From Branchiostoma floridae (taxonomy: Eukaryota; Chordata; Leptocardii; Amphioxiformes; Branchiostomatidae), in assembly GCF_000003815.2 (NCBI RefSeq), contig NC_049982.1, forward strand, positions 9,118,717 through 9,182,716: a stretch of DNA of 64,000 nucleotides. Direction: 5' to 3'. The notes beneath the pieces were generated by a model. The model was not told where the DNA came from and ran no database searches. It saw nothing but the letters and a program-made list of their open reading frames with translations. Every line of letters begins with the position of its first letter. The stretch's first letter is position 1. The translations under genes and the position numbers were made by a program. This document shows positions 1 through 10,364 of the stretch, piece by piece.

Positions 1-619
1 ACGACAATTGGCAAATTATGTATTGAAAATTGGATCGTAGCTATAGAGTATATCTATTTATTGCTAATGACCTAAAGGTCATCAACCCGTTGGAGACACT
101 TCGAAAGTACCTACACCTCATCAAATGAATACCCCTTCGGAGGTGACTATTCATATCATACTCCGTTACTAACAACAAACAGGATTTTGCCGGGGCCGCA
201 TGTATGTACTAAGTTTTACCCTAACGGCCAGTGACCCCTTCGTCCCCTTGAAGCTCTTCAGTCCGGCAGAGCTATTGCACGGACGAAATGACTCGTGGTG
301 AACAACAAAGGCTAGTTAACCATAATGGAACAGTACAGCACCTGTACATAGACATAAACGCTCATATTTCTTACGCCACTGTAAAAATGAAATAGATACA
401 TCGTAGCGAACGTCAGGCCATACGGCGCCGATAACAACCCATCCAAACGAATCCTAATATTAACTTTTCCGTCGTGAGTAAACTGTATCTTAGTGTCGTG
501 AGGTACTATGGACGCTGTTGCCACTCAACAGACACGCCTCGTATAGTCTGGATGTCACTCGAGGACAAAGGCTATATTTGTACAAGACTGCGCCTTTATT
601 CTCACACGTCATCCTCCCC
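1..619. other. intergenic sequence upstream of tetraspanin T1
   Basis: I see no exon, RNA gene or clear repeat here. The only open frame of note is a 70-codon minus-strand frame at 312-524 with no recognisable family, codon pattern or splice context, so I do not call it a gene. The last part should contain the distal promoter of T1, since a TATA box follows at 620. Confidence 0.6.
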
Positions 620-627
620 TATATAAG
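620..627 (+). promoter_or_regulatory. TATA box of T1
   Basis: TATATAAG, with a TCA initiator-like sequence at 648-650, gives the usual spacing of about 30 bases from TATA to start site. The predicted 5' UTR would then be about 100 bases, ending at the ATG at 750. It is one of only two genes in the array where I see a well-placed TATA box. Confidence 0.65.
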
Positions 628-749
628 TCCCAGCCAACCGTACACCATCAGCACAATTAGGAGGAACGTTGTAGAAGCGCGTGATTGAGGATTACAGCAA
701 AGTTTGGATTTAAAGCTCTGTATAGTCTAGTCTACAGGTTTACTTCACA

Positions 750-3700
750 ATGGCGGATGGAGGCTGTGCCAACTGCAGCAAGGTTTTGCTGTTCATTTTC
801 AACTTCTTGTTTTTCGTAAGTACCTTTTTTGTATCGTATCATCACTGCTTAAATCGCCTTTGCTATGGTAGGAAAATGAGAAAAAATCAGACGATAGTAT
901 TATTACATTAATAAAACAGACCAAATTAACGAAAACAGGTACTTATTTTTCATATGATGATCATATACATGTTAATATGTTTGCTGTGGTTTCGATCGCC
1001 TACGTCCTGTTCAGTCCGTATTTCAGGCATCAACTTTAACACTAGTTACTGCTTCATATATCAGCAGTACAAAATGAGTAAGTTAAAATCCATTTTCACT
1101 AAAATCTCTCAAAATATGGCCATAAACCCGATAATGTGCGTGATAAGAATAGATACTTACCGTAGACATTGTTTTTGCGCTAAGCCGTACGTATCCATAG
1201 CATCCCACAAAACGCTTCGTCATTCATTATGTCGACGAAAATACAATAAAGCAATGGAAACCGCTGCTTTATCAAAGGCACCAGGGACATGTAGAACATA
1301 TAATTTTTGAACACCGACCAATCAAATAGCTTAAGTAGAAATAGATTTAGATAAGACATTATTCCCCCTTTGATTTATCTATTCCTTCTCTGTTAAGTAC
1401 ACAATTATGTATAGCACTACTTTACTTTGTTTGCAATTAGCCCTCGGTTATGAACTTGCAATAAAGATTATTACTGTTATCATTATAAGCTGCTTCAATA
1501 CCCGTTATGTTATGCTTCTGAGAAGTACAATTCACCAGATCCTTCCTCGCAGTTCTCAGGTCTGGGCCTGCTGGGTGTGGGTGTGTGGGGCCTGGTGGAC
1601 CCCTCCATACGGTACCTGCTCCTGCTGGACCTCAGCTTCTTCAACACCGTGGCCATCATGAGTATCGTCGGCGGCAGCCTGGCTCTGATCGTCTCCTTCC
1701 TGGGCTGCGTCGGCGCCATGAAGGAGAGCAAGTGCATGCTCATCACGGTAAGGGCTCAGTCACATATAGGTCGTACGATCGTCGTACGATCGCTAACTTC
1801 GGGCATTTTGGAGGACAAAAAACTGTACCTCTCCTGCAATGTTCAACTTTCTTGGTACACAAAATGCTGTTTTGGATCCATGTCGGTAGTTGGTTCTGTC
1901 ACAGCCTGCCTGAAAATCCTATGGCATCAACATCGTACGACGATCACATGACCTATGTGACCGCACCCTAAGGAACAAGAATCAGTTTTAACCAGATTCC
2001 TCCGAAATATCGAACTGAAAGATATTTGAATGTAAGTTCATCTGTGACGGTAGTTAACATAATGATACAATTTTTAAGATTTTATATCCGTACACAAAAT
2101 AAAGCGCTTGAAAGAAAGCTTGTTGGTAAGAGCTTTATTTTGTGTACGGATATAAAGTCTTAAAAATTGTATCAGAACTGAAAGATATTTTGTTCTGATG
2201 AAAAACACTAATAGCATATGCAAATGCATGTTTATTGAGATACCCTTAATCCCTCACAAATTCTCCTAACGGTGTTACATGAACACTTCAAGAAGTCGAA
2301 AGTTCAATTTTCTTGTATCGCTCTGCCAAACATGTCTTTACCTTCAATGACGTGCTGTTCGCTTCTTCTTTTCCAGTTTGCTGTGTGCCAATTCATCATC
2401 TTTGGCCTGATGCTCTCTGCAGGAATTGTGGGGCTTGTTTACAAGGATAGGGTGAGTTGCCGCGTTCTTTTTTTCCAGCATAGTGAGTCCTAAAATATTC
2501 TCGGGGTATCCCTGAATTTTGATATCCGTTGGGCCTAAAATATTGATTTCTCACATTTGCATACCCACAAAACAGCGGTTCTGGGCCTCTAAATTGAACC
2601 ACGATGACACAGACCCTGTTCTAACGCGATGTTTTGTCCTGTTTTGTTGGATGTTTACTCAGGTTGTTACGGAGATGTCATCTTCGATGTCCACCATCAT
2701 TGACGGCACAGAAAAGTTTGAAGACAGGACAACTGAATTCCAGAACTCCATGAAGAGCCTACAGATAATCGTACGTTTAATCATTTTATTGTTACAGCGG
2801 TTAATCTACTCCTTGTGACAAAACATTTGTACACAAAAGGTTCCTGTACTTTAGAACTAGCCATGGTCACAGTTTTGTGGCATTTTATGAAGACACCCAC
2901 GGTTTTGTGATAGGAGGCCGGGAAAGGTTACTAGATGGCTTTTTAGTCTAATATTTATTTACAGACGTCATAAAGTTTAGACTCATGAGTTAGAATAAAT
3001 CATTTTCCAACAATATTCTGCGCGTCAAGTATTAAGAATCCATTTTTCGAAGGAATTTGACTGCTTGTTATTTCTACAGGAAAACTAAAAGCACACGAGA
3101 AGAATTAGATATATACGGAAACAAATTTATGTTGGGTGTCATTGGATAACCTGTGCGTCACATGTATTTTCTGACCTTTTTCCCATCCTAACAGTTCAAG
3201 TGCTGTGGCTACAGCAGCTACAACAACTGGAGAAGCCCAGGATCTGTGACGTCATGTGACTGTAGCGGGGAGTCGGACACAGCCACGTACTGTGACGGTA
3301 CTACGCCTGCGTACTACAGGGTGAGTTGGACATGCGCCTTGTCTAGCAATAGGCATCATTGAAGGGTTTAATTCTGTTCACTTTCTTAGCGGTTATCGAG
3401 AAAGGATAAAAACATTTTTCTAATTTTCAGTCCATACGGAGTCCTGCGAAACGGATTTATTTTGTGTGTTCAAATACTAATTCATAGCCAAAACCTGTTT
3501 TTCCTTCCTTGTGAAGTTGGTACGAACTGCAGCTGAAACGATTGTGTTAAACTTTGTTTTCTCCAGGCTTGTGAGAGCCAGTTCACCGATTACCTGTCCT
3601 GGGGCGTGCAGACCGTGGCTATCGTAACCATTTGTCTCTCCAGCATTCCGGTAGGTGGCATTCAGTACGCCAAGTGGATGAATACGCTATAAATTTCAAG

Positions 3701-4180
3701 ATTGTTTTTGTTGTTAAATAATGATGACATGGAACAGACCATCGTATGCGACAGTACTAAGACTCGCAGTTTTGTAAAGCTTTGGCCATTCATCCGTTAG
3801 TGAGCATTAACCATATCCAGACTGGGCTTTTATTGGCATTCCTGGGACGGGGGTGTCTCATTGGTCATTAAGTTGATTTTATTGGCTGAAACAGTCTAAA
3901 TAGGGAATTTCCATATATTAATACAAAAATTAAAACCAAACCGTTAACAATAAAGGGTTTAAATATTTATATATAAATATTTAAGTCTTCTAAGACTTTT
4001 GTTGTCAATAGCAAACGCAATGACGTCAAAATGACGTCATATACAGTCTTCAATTATCTGTTTGATTATCAGGACTACTTGTTACTAACTAAATTTATTG
4101 ACCCTTTCCAGCTGATCGGATTCTTCATGGCTCTTTGTCTGGTCAACGGCATCGGCAAAAACGACGTCGGGCCTGTGTAA
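750..4180 (+). CDS. tetraspanin T1 (7 exons, 240 aa)
   Basis: Four-pass membrane protein of the tetraspanin family, expected at the plasma membrane or in vesicles as an organiser of tetraspanin-enriched microdomains. Exons: 750-815, 1553-1747, 2377-2451, 2663-2770, 3195-3320, 3567-3650, 4112-4180. All introns are phase 0 with GT..AG ends. The N-terminus is MADGGCANCSK followed by TM1. GFLGCCGA at the end of TM2 appears here as SFLGCVGA. EC2 holds CCG plus four more cysteines, six in all. The tail ends GIGKNDVGPV. TM3 lacks the usual Glu and TM4 lacks the usual Glu/Gln (it has a Pro at the exon junction), as in T2. The start is the first ATG after a plausible TATA/initiator and matches the position in all paralogues. 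Resemblance is to the CD9/CD81-type branch, but I do not assign orthology. Confidence 0.93.
1759..1961. repeat. MITE-like inverted-repeat element in T1 intron 2
   Basis: The ends GTCACATATAGGTCGTACGA and CGATCACATGACCTATGTGAC form an imperfect inverted repeat around about 150 bases of non-coding sequence. The left arm also has a tandem TCGTACGATCG motif. The element begins about 10 bases after the exon 2 donor. I see no clear target-site duplication. Confidence 0.55.
2063..2174. repeat. fold-back element in T1 intron 2
   Basis: Two long near-complementary arms begin TGATACAATTTTTAAGA and end TCTTAAAAATTGTATCA; they include a matching TATATCCGTACACAAAATAAA block. They can fold into a long hairpin of about 112 bases. 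A perfect 16-bp direct repeat, GAACTGAAAGATATTT, lies at 2012-2027 and 2175-2190. The right copy touches the hairpin; the left is 35 bases away. Confidence 0.7.
3959..3984. repeat. 26-bp perfect AT palindrome in T1 intron 6
   Basis: The palindrome is built on AAATATTTATATATAAATAT and is directly followed by a second small palindrome, AAGTCTTCTAAGACTT. This could extrude as a cruciform. Two CRE palindromes lie about 40 bases downstream. Confidence 0.6.
4021..4039. promoter_or_regulatory. twin CRE palindromes in T1 intron 6
   Basis: Two perfect TGACGTCA sites lie at 4021-4028 and 4032-4039, 11 bases apart and so on the same helix face. In animals this octamer is the full CREB/ATF site. They are 73 bases from the last exon of T1 and about 1 kb upstream of T2. 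They could be an enhancer for either gene; function is not shown. Confidence 0.55.
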
Positions 4181-5061
4181 CCATAGCAAGGGTTGCCGTG
4201 GATACATCAAACAACAGTGAATCAATGTCAACTTGTCATGACAACCAGCGTCAATTTCAGGGATTTTGTTTGTGCATTTCTGTTGTTGTGTACTTATTTC
4301 TTAATTCAGTAACGTTTCCGTTCCGTACTTTTCTTTGATCTAAAATGTTTGGAGTGCAGGGGTATCCTTTGCAATCGATGTTTGCATGATTTGTAAAAAG
4401 ACAAGGGCAAATGATATGTCGCTTTAATGTTGTTTTTATAAGTCAGTAAAAGTAATGTTGTCTATATTGCGATAGTTGCTGGCAACGCCATATCAATGCA
4501 GTGTGTACATAGTAGACATTATCGTGATTGTTGTGAAGTGAATGCCTCGTCGCTTCTATGATATTGCAAACGAATAAATTCAAGTTGAAGTGTATTTTGC
4601 AAATGATATTGTTTACCTACGTCACGTTCAAGGGTGACTAGGAGAATATGTGACCATCTGTATGAACGTTGACCTCAGTACAGGGCGCGGTACTATTAGA
4701 TCTGCTAGCCACAGGAAAGGAAGTTTGGGGAAATTTGGCAACTAATTAGCAACCTATCACCTGTAGAATCCTTCCTAGGGACAAACTTTACTCTTGTGAG
4801 AATTATCAGTTGTTTAGCCTCGCAGAGCAAACTGTCGTCATGGCGTCGCCATAACAGTGTCCCGTCAGAAGGCCATACATTGGTCAATATTACCGGTCAC
4901 TTGGAGATAGAGGCACATGACCACCACCTCTCCCCTCAACCCGGTTACAGGGTATTCAGAAGGGCACAGTCGAGCCAGGCTGCCTGCTGGACATAGGCTT
5001 AGATTAATAATAGTAATATATTAGAAGTTCGCGATCGGTTGTCCTTATATTTTACTTCATC
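4181..5061. other. T1 3' UTR and short spacer to T2
   Basis: Holds the T1 3' UTR up to the poly(A) signal near 4573, then about 480 bases of spacer with the T2 promoter and 5' UTR. I see no TATA box for T2 and no other gene. Confidence 0.6.
4573..4578 (+). terminator. polyadenylation signal of T1
   Basis: AATAAA 393 bases after the T1 stop codon, followed by a TG/T-rich stretch. It is the first canonical signal downstream. Confidence 0.6.
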
Positions 5062-8000
5062 ATGGCGGATGGATGCTGCGCCAGCTGTAGCAAGGTTCTC
5101 TTGTTCATTTTCAACACGTTCTTCTGGGTAAGTTCAGCTAGCTAGCCTCGACGTTTGTAAATGCGTAAGTGTTCGTTATGCCAATACGAGATTACGTCCA
5201 GTTTCCCCGTATAATTTCTGTAGACCGATTCACAACACTTTGTACAAGTACAATATAAACAGATGGATGGACGAAAAAATGCCTTGTGTTACATGTTCAG
5301 GGCTCAGGACAGATCGTTTGCTACACTTCAACAGATAATCCCCATTTAATGTTTCAACATTCGTTAAAAAGTGGTGTTCCGGTGCCTTGTATACCCATTG
5401 CAGCCATTGTAGGTACAAAAGCACTGGTTTCAAACTTAAAGAAATGCGTTGCTGTGATGCAAATATCCTCAGAAATCGTAAAATAATGGTGACCTTATCA
5501 ACCCTCATCGTTGCAGCACGGTTACCTAGGAACAGTAGATATTCAATAGTAAATAGGGTTAGTTAAGTACATCAGGCAGCGATCACAAACAAGCCTAACA
5601 GCCGACCAATAAAACCATATTTCATTGATTTAAAAGAACCTATACGTTTTGTTATAATGCAAGTACCTTCTGAACTGCAAAACTACAGTATCGGCCACTC
5701 TGTTAAGGATGTTGTTTGCTGTATACATATTAATGTTGCCCTAATTAAATGTTTGGTTAGCGTCGAGATTCCGATTACGATATTGTGTCGTTCTGGTGCG
5801 GCGTGTTCGAGGTGATAAAGGTCGACCGGTCGGAAAAATGAAGACAGGTCGACTTGGTTATATCCAGCTCCTCAGTATTTCTGATTATTTTCATACTTAA
5901 CCTTATGTGTCGAACTTTCTCATCTAACGTTAGCGTTTGTCATAACCATCTTCAAAACAAAAAATGATATCACGCAGCGTGCTAGAGGAGTGACGTCATG
6001 TGCATAACAGGTTCCAGTTGCCATGTTGACGTTTCCCCACCAGTTTGTTATGACGACATCGTTTTGCATGAGGACATTTATTTAGTTCTTCCTGACGTGG
6101 CAACCATTTCGAGTTCTGTATTTAGGTGGTTTGTTTAACAACACTCCGATGAAAATCTCGTTAAATACTTTTAAATGGCATTTGTTTGTAATTTCAGAGA
6201 TTATGATTGTATAAACACCACAGGATTACATATTAACGTTAAGAACATGTTGTGCAGAATAGATGTCGTCGTGTTACGGACCAATATACGTATAATTCAA
6301 TTGCAATAACTTTTTTGAATATAAAGAAAATTGTATTTTTCATCTGAATGTGAGGTAAATGGATTGCGCTTACAAAATTCCGAAATATAATATTATATAT
6401 TTATCAATAAAAAAGAGAAAAATCGATAACATGTACTAAATGATGAAAGAGGAACCTTCAGACGTTAGTCTCATCAATCATCAAACCTGTGCACGTAAAA
6501 TAACCCTGATCAGCAGCAGGGGGGGTCAGCAGGGGTGGCCCGGTGTGCTTGGCTGAACACGAGGCCGTATTGCACTACATGCATGACTCCTGAAAAACCA
6601 TCATACCTCGCCTCAATTGACGATGACAAAGGGGAGACGTAAAATGTGCACATCTTTCAAACAGGACATCTTTAAACATCCTGTGTATGTCTAGTTACTA
6701 GCTAGTTGATGGGAGCCGGGCTCCTCGCTGTGGGGATCTGTCCTCGAAATCTCCTCGATCCCGGCTTGAAGAACTTGACCGTACTCGTTCTCTCCTTACT
6801 ATTTAGTATTATCCTTAAAACGCACCATACTTTGCCTCATTGAGGATAAAGCGGAAGAGCTAAAAGGCATAAGGTGTCCATGAGAAACTATGATATCGAC
6901 ATGAGGTAGTAACAAGACATCTTTAAACATCCTGTCTATGTCTAGTTGATGGGAGCCGGGCTCCTGGCTGTGGGGATCTGGTCTCTCGTCGACCCAGGCT
7001 TGAAGAACTTGACCTTACTCGACCTCTCCTACTTCAACGCGGTGTCGTACATGTGCATCGCGGCAGGGGGCGTGATTATGGTGGTGGGCTTCCTGGGCTG
7101 CTGCGGCGCCATCACGGAAAACAAGTGCATGCTCATCACGGTAGGGATCTTAACCATGTACAAAATAGAATCCAAATGTTTTACTTTGAAGCAAATGTCA
7201 TTGCTAATTAAACGGCACATTTTATGTCAGTATGAATTTAACGCGTATACAGCAATGTTACTATCACAGGCGACAATCGTTGTCGTCCGTGATATTATAA
7301 TGTCTGACAATGAGACAAATGAACCTCTTGAAATGACCGCAAATCCTGATTTTTTTTATTTATTCCACGTTGGTATCAGAAATGTCGAACAATTTACGTA
7401 TTGGTAGCGATGGCAACAGAAGAGTAACGGTTACCGTTACCCCAAACTGGTTCTAGAGTTTTGTCATTTATTAATTAATCCAAACCCTTCTTCTCTTAAG
7501 TTCGCGATTTGCCAGTTCCTCATAATCGGCCTGATGCTGTCCGCTGGTGTCGTCGGTCTGGTCTACAGGAACAGGGTACGTGGACTAGCATCTACACATA
7601 CGCGATTGTAATTAACTTCACTACCCATTAAGATCAGACTGGTATTATGATATGAATATATGTCAGACAAAACGCCATACGATTAGTGTAATGATTGTAT
7701 CACAAGCCATGAATTACACTACACTACATTTGTTCTTTCCCTTTAGGTGTCCGAAGAGTTGACGTCTGTTGTGAATGATGTTGTCGACAGTTCTACAAAA
7801 ATCGACCAAAAACCAGCATACTTCCTCGATGCTACAGTGGCACTACAGGAAACCGTAAATATCATACGTTGGTTATTAGAAAACAGATATTTGTGTTTTC
7901 GTAAGCAGACGTACTTCATTTATATTCGTTGCTATAACAATCATACCATCGTGCATTTGTGCTTTTCCCCTTCCCCTAAAGATTTTCCCCTTCTTCTGCG

Positions 8001-8937
8001 TTGAAATTATGTGTGCTCATTTTTTTTGCAGCAAGCAATTTTGAGACAGATTGCTTTCGTTGTACGTTTGTAATTAGACACTTGTACTGTGTTTGTTTGT
8101 GATCACAGTTCAAATGTTGCGGTTACGACAGCTACAACAACTGGCAGAACCCAGGTAACGTGCGCTCATGTGACTGCAGCGGAGAAACGGACAAAGACGA
8201 GTACTGTAATGACAACAACCGACGTTACTACAGGGTATGTGGCGATTATATTCACGAAACTGGCCGAAAAAGTACAGGGAGTCAAAAATATCAGCATTTC
8301 CTTGATTTACTTCTTTATTGTACATGCATACGTCAACGTGGCCAACGTTTTTTTCTGATGGTTACCATTGTTAACCGTCTCCTTTCGGAATTGAACTGAA
8401 GTGCAGCCAGGGAAGCTGACCATGATTGACGTCTCTCCATGTTTTCCAGCCTTGCCTGGACCTTTTCGATGAGTACCTATCCTGGGGTGTGCAGCTGGCT
8501 GCTATCACTGTCATGGCGCTCTCCGTCCTACCGGTACGTTTTAATTACGTTGTCGATATCTTTTTTTTCGAATTTAACATTGCTGCATGATGAAGAATAT
8601 TTCAGGAAAGCCACAGCTCTAGCATGGAAAAAACATACCATAGTTATTGATAAGAGTGATCTGTGATTGTTTGAGTGGATCCAACTTCTCAGTCCGGTCT
8701 TCCACATGTCTGGAGCAGCTTATGATAACTATATTATAGTGTATAGAACTGATCATGTGTTATCCAGATCCATGTATCCATTAGATATTGCTTGTCTCAT
8801 TTCTTTAAACAATGATTAACATCATCATTTTCAACTTACAATTCCAACTAACCCCTTTTGTTAATATACAGCTGATCGGCCTGTGTATGACCATCTGTCT
8901 CATCAAAGGAATAGGCACCGACGTGGGAGTGGTATAA
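5062..8937 (+). CDS. tetraspanin T2 (7 exons, 239 aa)
   Basis: Exons: 5062-5127, 6946-7140, 7501-7575, 7747-7854, 8109-8234, 8450-8533, 8872-8937, all phase 0. The N-terminus is MADGCCASCSKVLLFIFNTF; TM2 ends GFLGCCGAITENK; the CCG exon reads FKCCGYDSYNNW with SCDC and one further Cys before PC, so six cysteines in EC2. The tail is KGIGTDVGVV. Exon lengths match T1 exactly and the sequence is closest to T1, so the two are likely a recent tandem pair. Like T1 it lacks the polar residues usual in TM3 and TM4. Exon 2 is preceded by a damaged second copy of itself in intron 1 (6706-6803). The ATG sits in CATCATGGCGG, the same start context as its neighbours. Confidence 0.93.
6662..6803 (+). pseudogene. 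broken duplicate of T2 exon 2 in intron 1
   Basis: This stretch repeats 6912-7035, which includes the acceptor and first half of the real exon 2. The shared part includes TGATGGGAGCCGGGCTCCT and GGCTTGAAGAACTTGACC. The copy has a 6-base change/insertion after ATCTG and diverges after the LDLS codons. It lacks the small-loop end, TM2 and GFLGCCGA, so it cannot work as an exon. The flanking intron is also duplicated with a period near 245-250 bases. Confidence 0.8.
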
Positions 8938-10060
8938 CTATGGTACACAATGTTACAGGAGCATGGAGTATGAGTAGGGCGTTTCGGATTGTCTAGTATC
9001 ATTTTTAAACGCTTCATACATTAGAATATGATCTTGATTTCCTATTTACAAAGTGGTGAAATGATACAATTTGTAAAAAGTCCCATGAAATAGCAGCTTT
9101 GATCATATTTTCGGAATTTTCTATTCAATTAATCCTACTTTTCACTATCGCAAGGAGGTATCTCATATATCCACGATATTTCCAAAGTCTCATACTTTCT
9201 TAACATAATGCTTAAATATAATCATAAGGCTGCGGGAACCGCAGAAATGTTTGAATAACATCACTTGCTAAGAAATTTAGATGTCCAGTATCTATGCAAA
9301 TAACAGTCAGGAAGTGTTAGGAACTTTAATTTGTTAAAACACAGTTAGGAAGTGTGACGTAGGACATTTGTATATCTTTTGTGGGCAAAAGATCGCTCGT
9401 AGACGTCATAGGCCACAGAAGTTTAGCACGTAAACGCGATGTGCATATAGAGACAGATAAAGAGAAGATATGTGTTATACAGAATGAACATGTAGCAATG
9501 TATTCTATATTTGCCTAAGGTTTTATGTCGGTTAGTCCCCAACACGTGTAGCTTTGTTGCATCGTGCATTCGTAGTTTTCCAACATATCTGTAAAAATTC
9601 TGCTTCTTAATTTAAAATATGTGGCTTATAGATATTGTGTCAAACATGTTGAGGTATATGGCAAACAAGAGATTTAATTAAACATCGTGTTTAAGCTTTA
9701 GACTGTGTTTGTGTCGGTTGATACCCTGTGTACCTGGATACCGAGTGTTGGAGTGCTGTTTCCGCGGTGTAGAAGGTATGTCCAAACGTTCGTGGCTGCC
9801 CTTTGTCCGGTCATCAAGATAACAACTGCCAACACCTTTTATTCCAAAATGGCGTCATCCAACCAGTTTCTCCTCCTTCTTGTTCTAACAAGAATTCTAG
9901 GACACTTAGGAGATATTTTCGTGTATATACTTGTCACTTTGTAATAACAATGATAAGAATATTCTCACCAATAAGATTTGACGTTTTAATGGTGTTTTGT
10001 ATACTAAGTAGAACGGAAGTTGAAGATAAGCATTGCGCAATCCTGCATAAAGTTGGTGGT

Positions 10061-10118
10061 AAAGATTGTTCATTTTCCAATAAATGTCAAAACCCTTGTA
10101 TCAATACTATTTGTGCGT
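10061..10118 (+). repeat. 5' edge of T3/T4 segmental duplication, copy 1
   Basis: Matches 15901-15960, sharing GATTGTTCATTTTCCAATAA and, further on, similar CTTGTA..CAATAC..TTGTGCG blocks. It lies the same distance upstream of T3 as its partner does of T4, so it is part of the ancestral duplicated unit. Confidence 0.7.
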
Positions 10119-10217
10119 TACCACCAACGTAACGCATACTAGATAATGCCTGTTTTTGCCACGCGCAAACTCAGTAACCACCTTTATCATAAAACAAACA
10201 CATCAAGTAGTGTCACC

Positions 10218-10247
10218 ATGGATATCTGTAAACAAATTGACCCGTGA
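10218..10247 (+). other. upstream ORF of T3 (9 codons)
   Basis: Opens with GTCACCATGG, a strong start context, and reads MDICKQIDP then TGA, 118 bases before the T3 start. The same start and peptide beginning (MEICKQLD) exist upstream of T4, where the frame is not closed. If it lies in the mRNA it could reduce translation of T3. Whether it is transcribed is not shown. Confidence 0.5.
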
Positions 10248-10364
10248 CTTAAAATAGAGACCGCCGTTTCTTCACAACGTTTCCTTGTGCCTAGAGAGGA
10301 CACCGGCTGTCGTACGTTTTGTGAACTTTTGAGTTACGATCTTGGTCAAGTCTATTTCCACAAC

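Larger units (their letters stand above)
8938..10364. other. T2 3' region and spacer to T3
   Basis: No other gene is seen. The T2 poly(A) site is unclear; the first AATAAA is at 10079-10084. From about 10061 onward the sequence is repeated upstream of T4 (from 15901), which marks the left edge of the T3/T4 segmental duplication. A short upstream ORF lies at 10218-10247. Confidence 0.6.

Noticed and set aside
954-1310. 118-codon plus-strand frame in T1 intron 1
   Set aside because: Basic, cysteine-scattered composition typical of intron sequence; no family, no matching part in other first introns.
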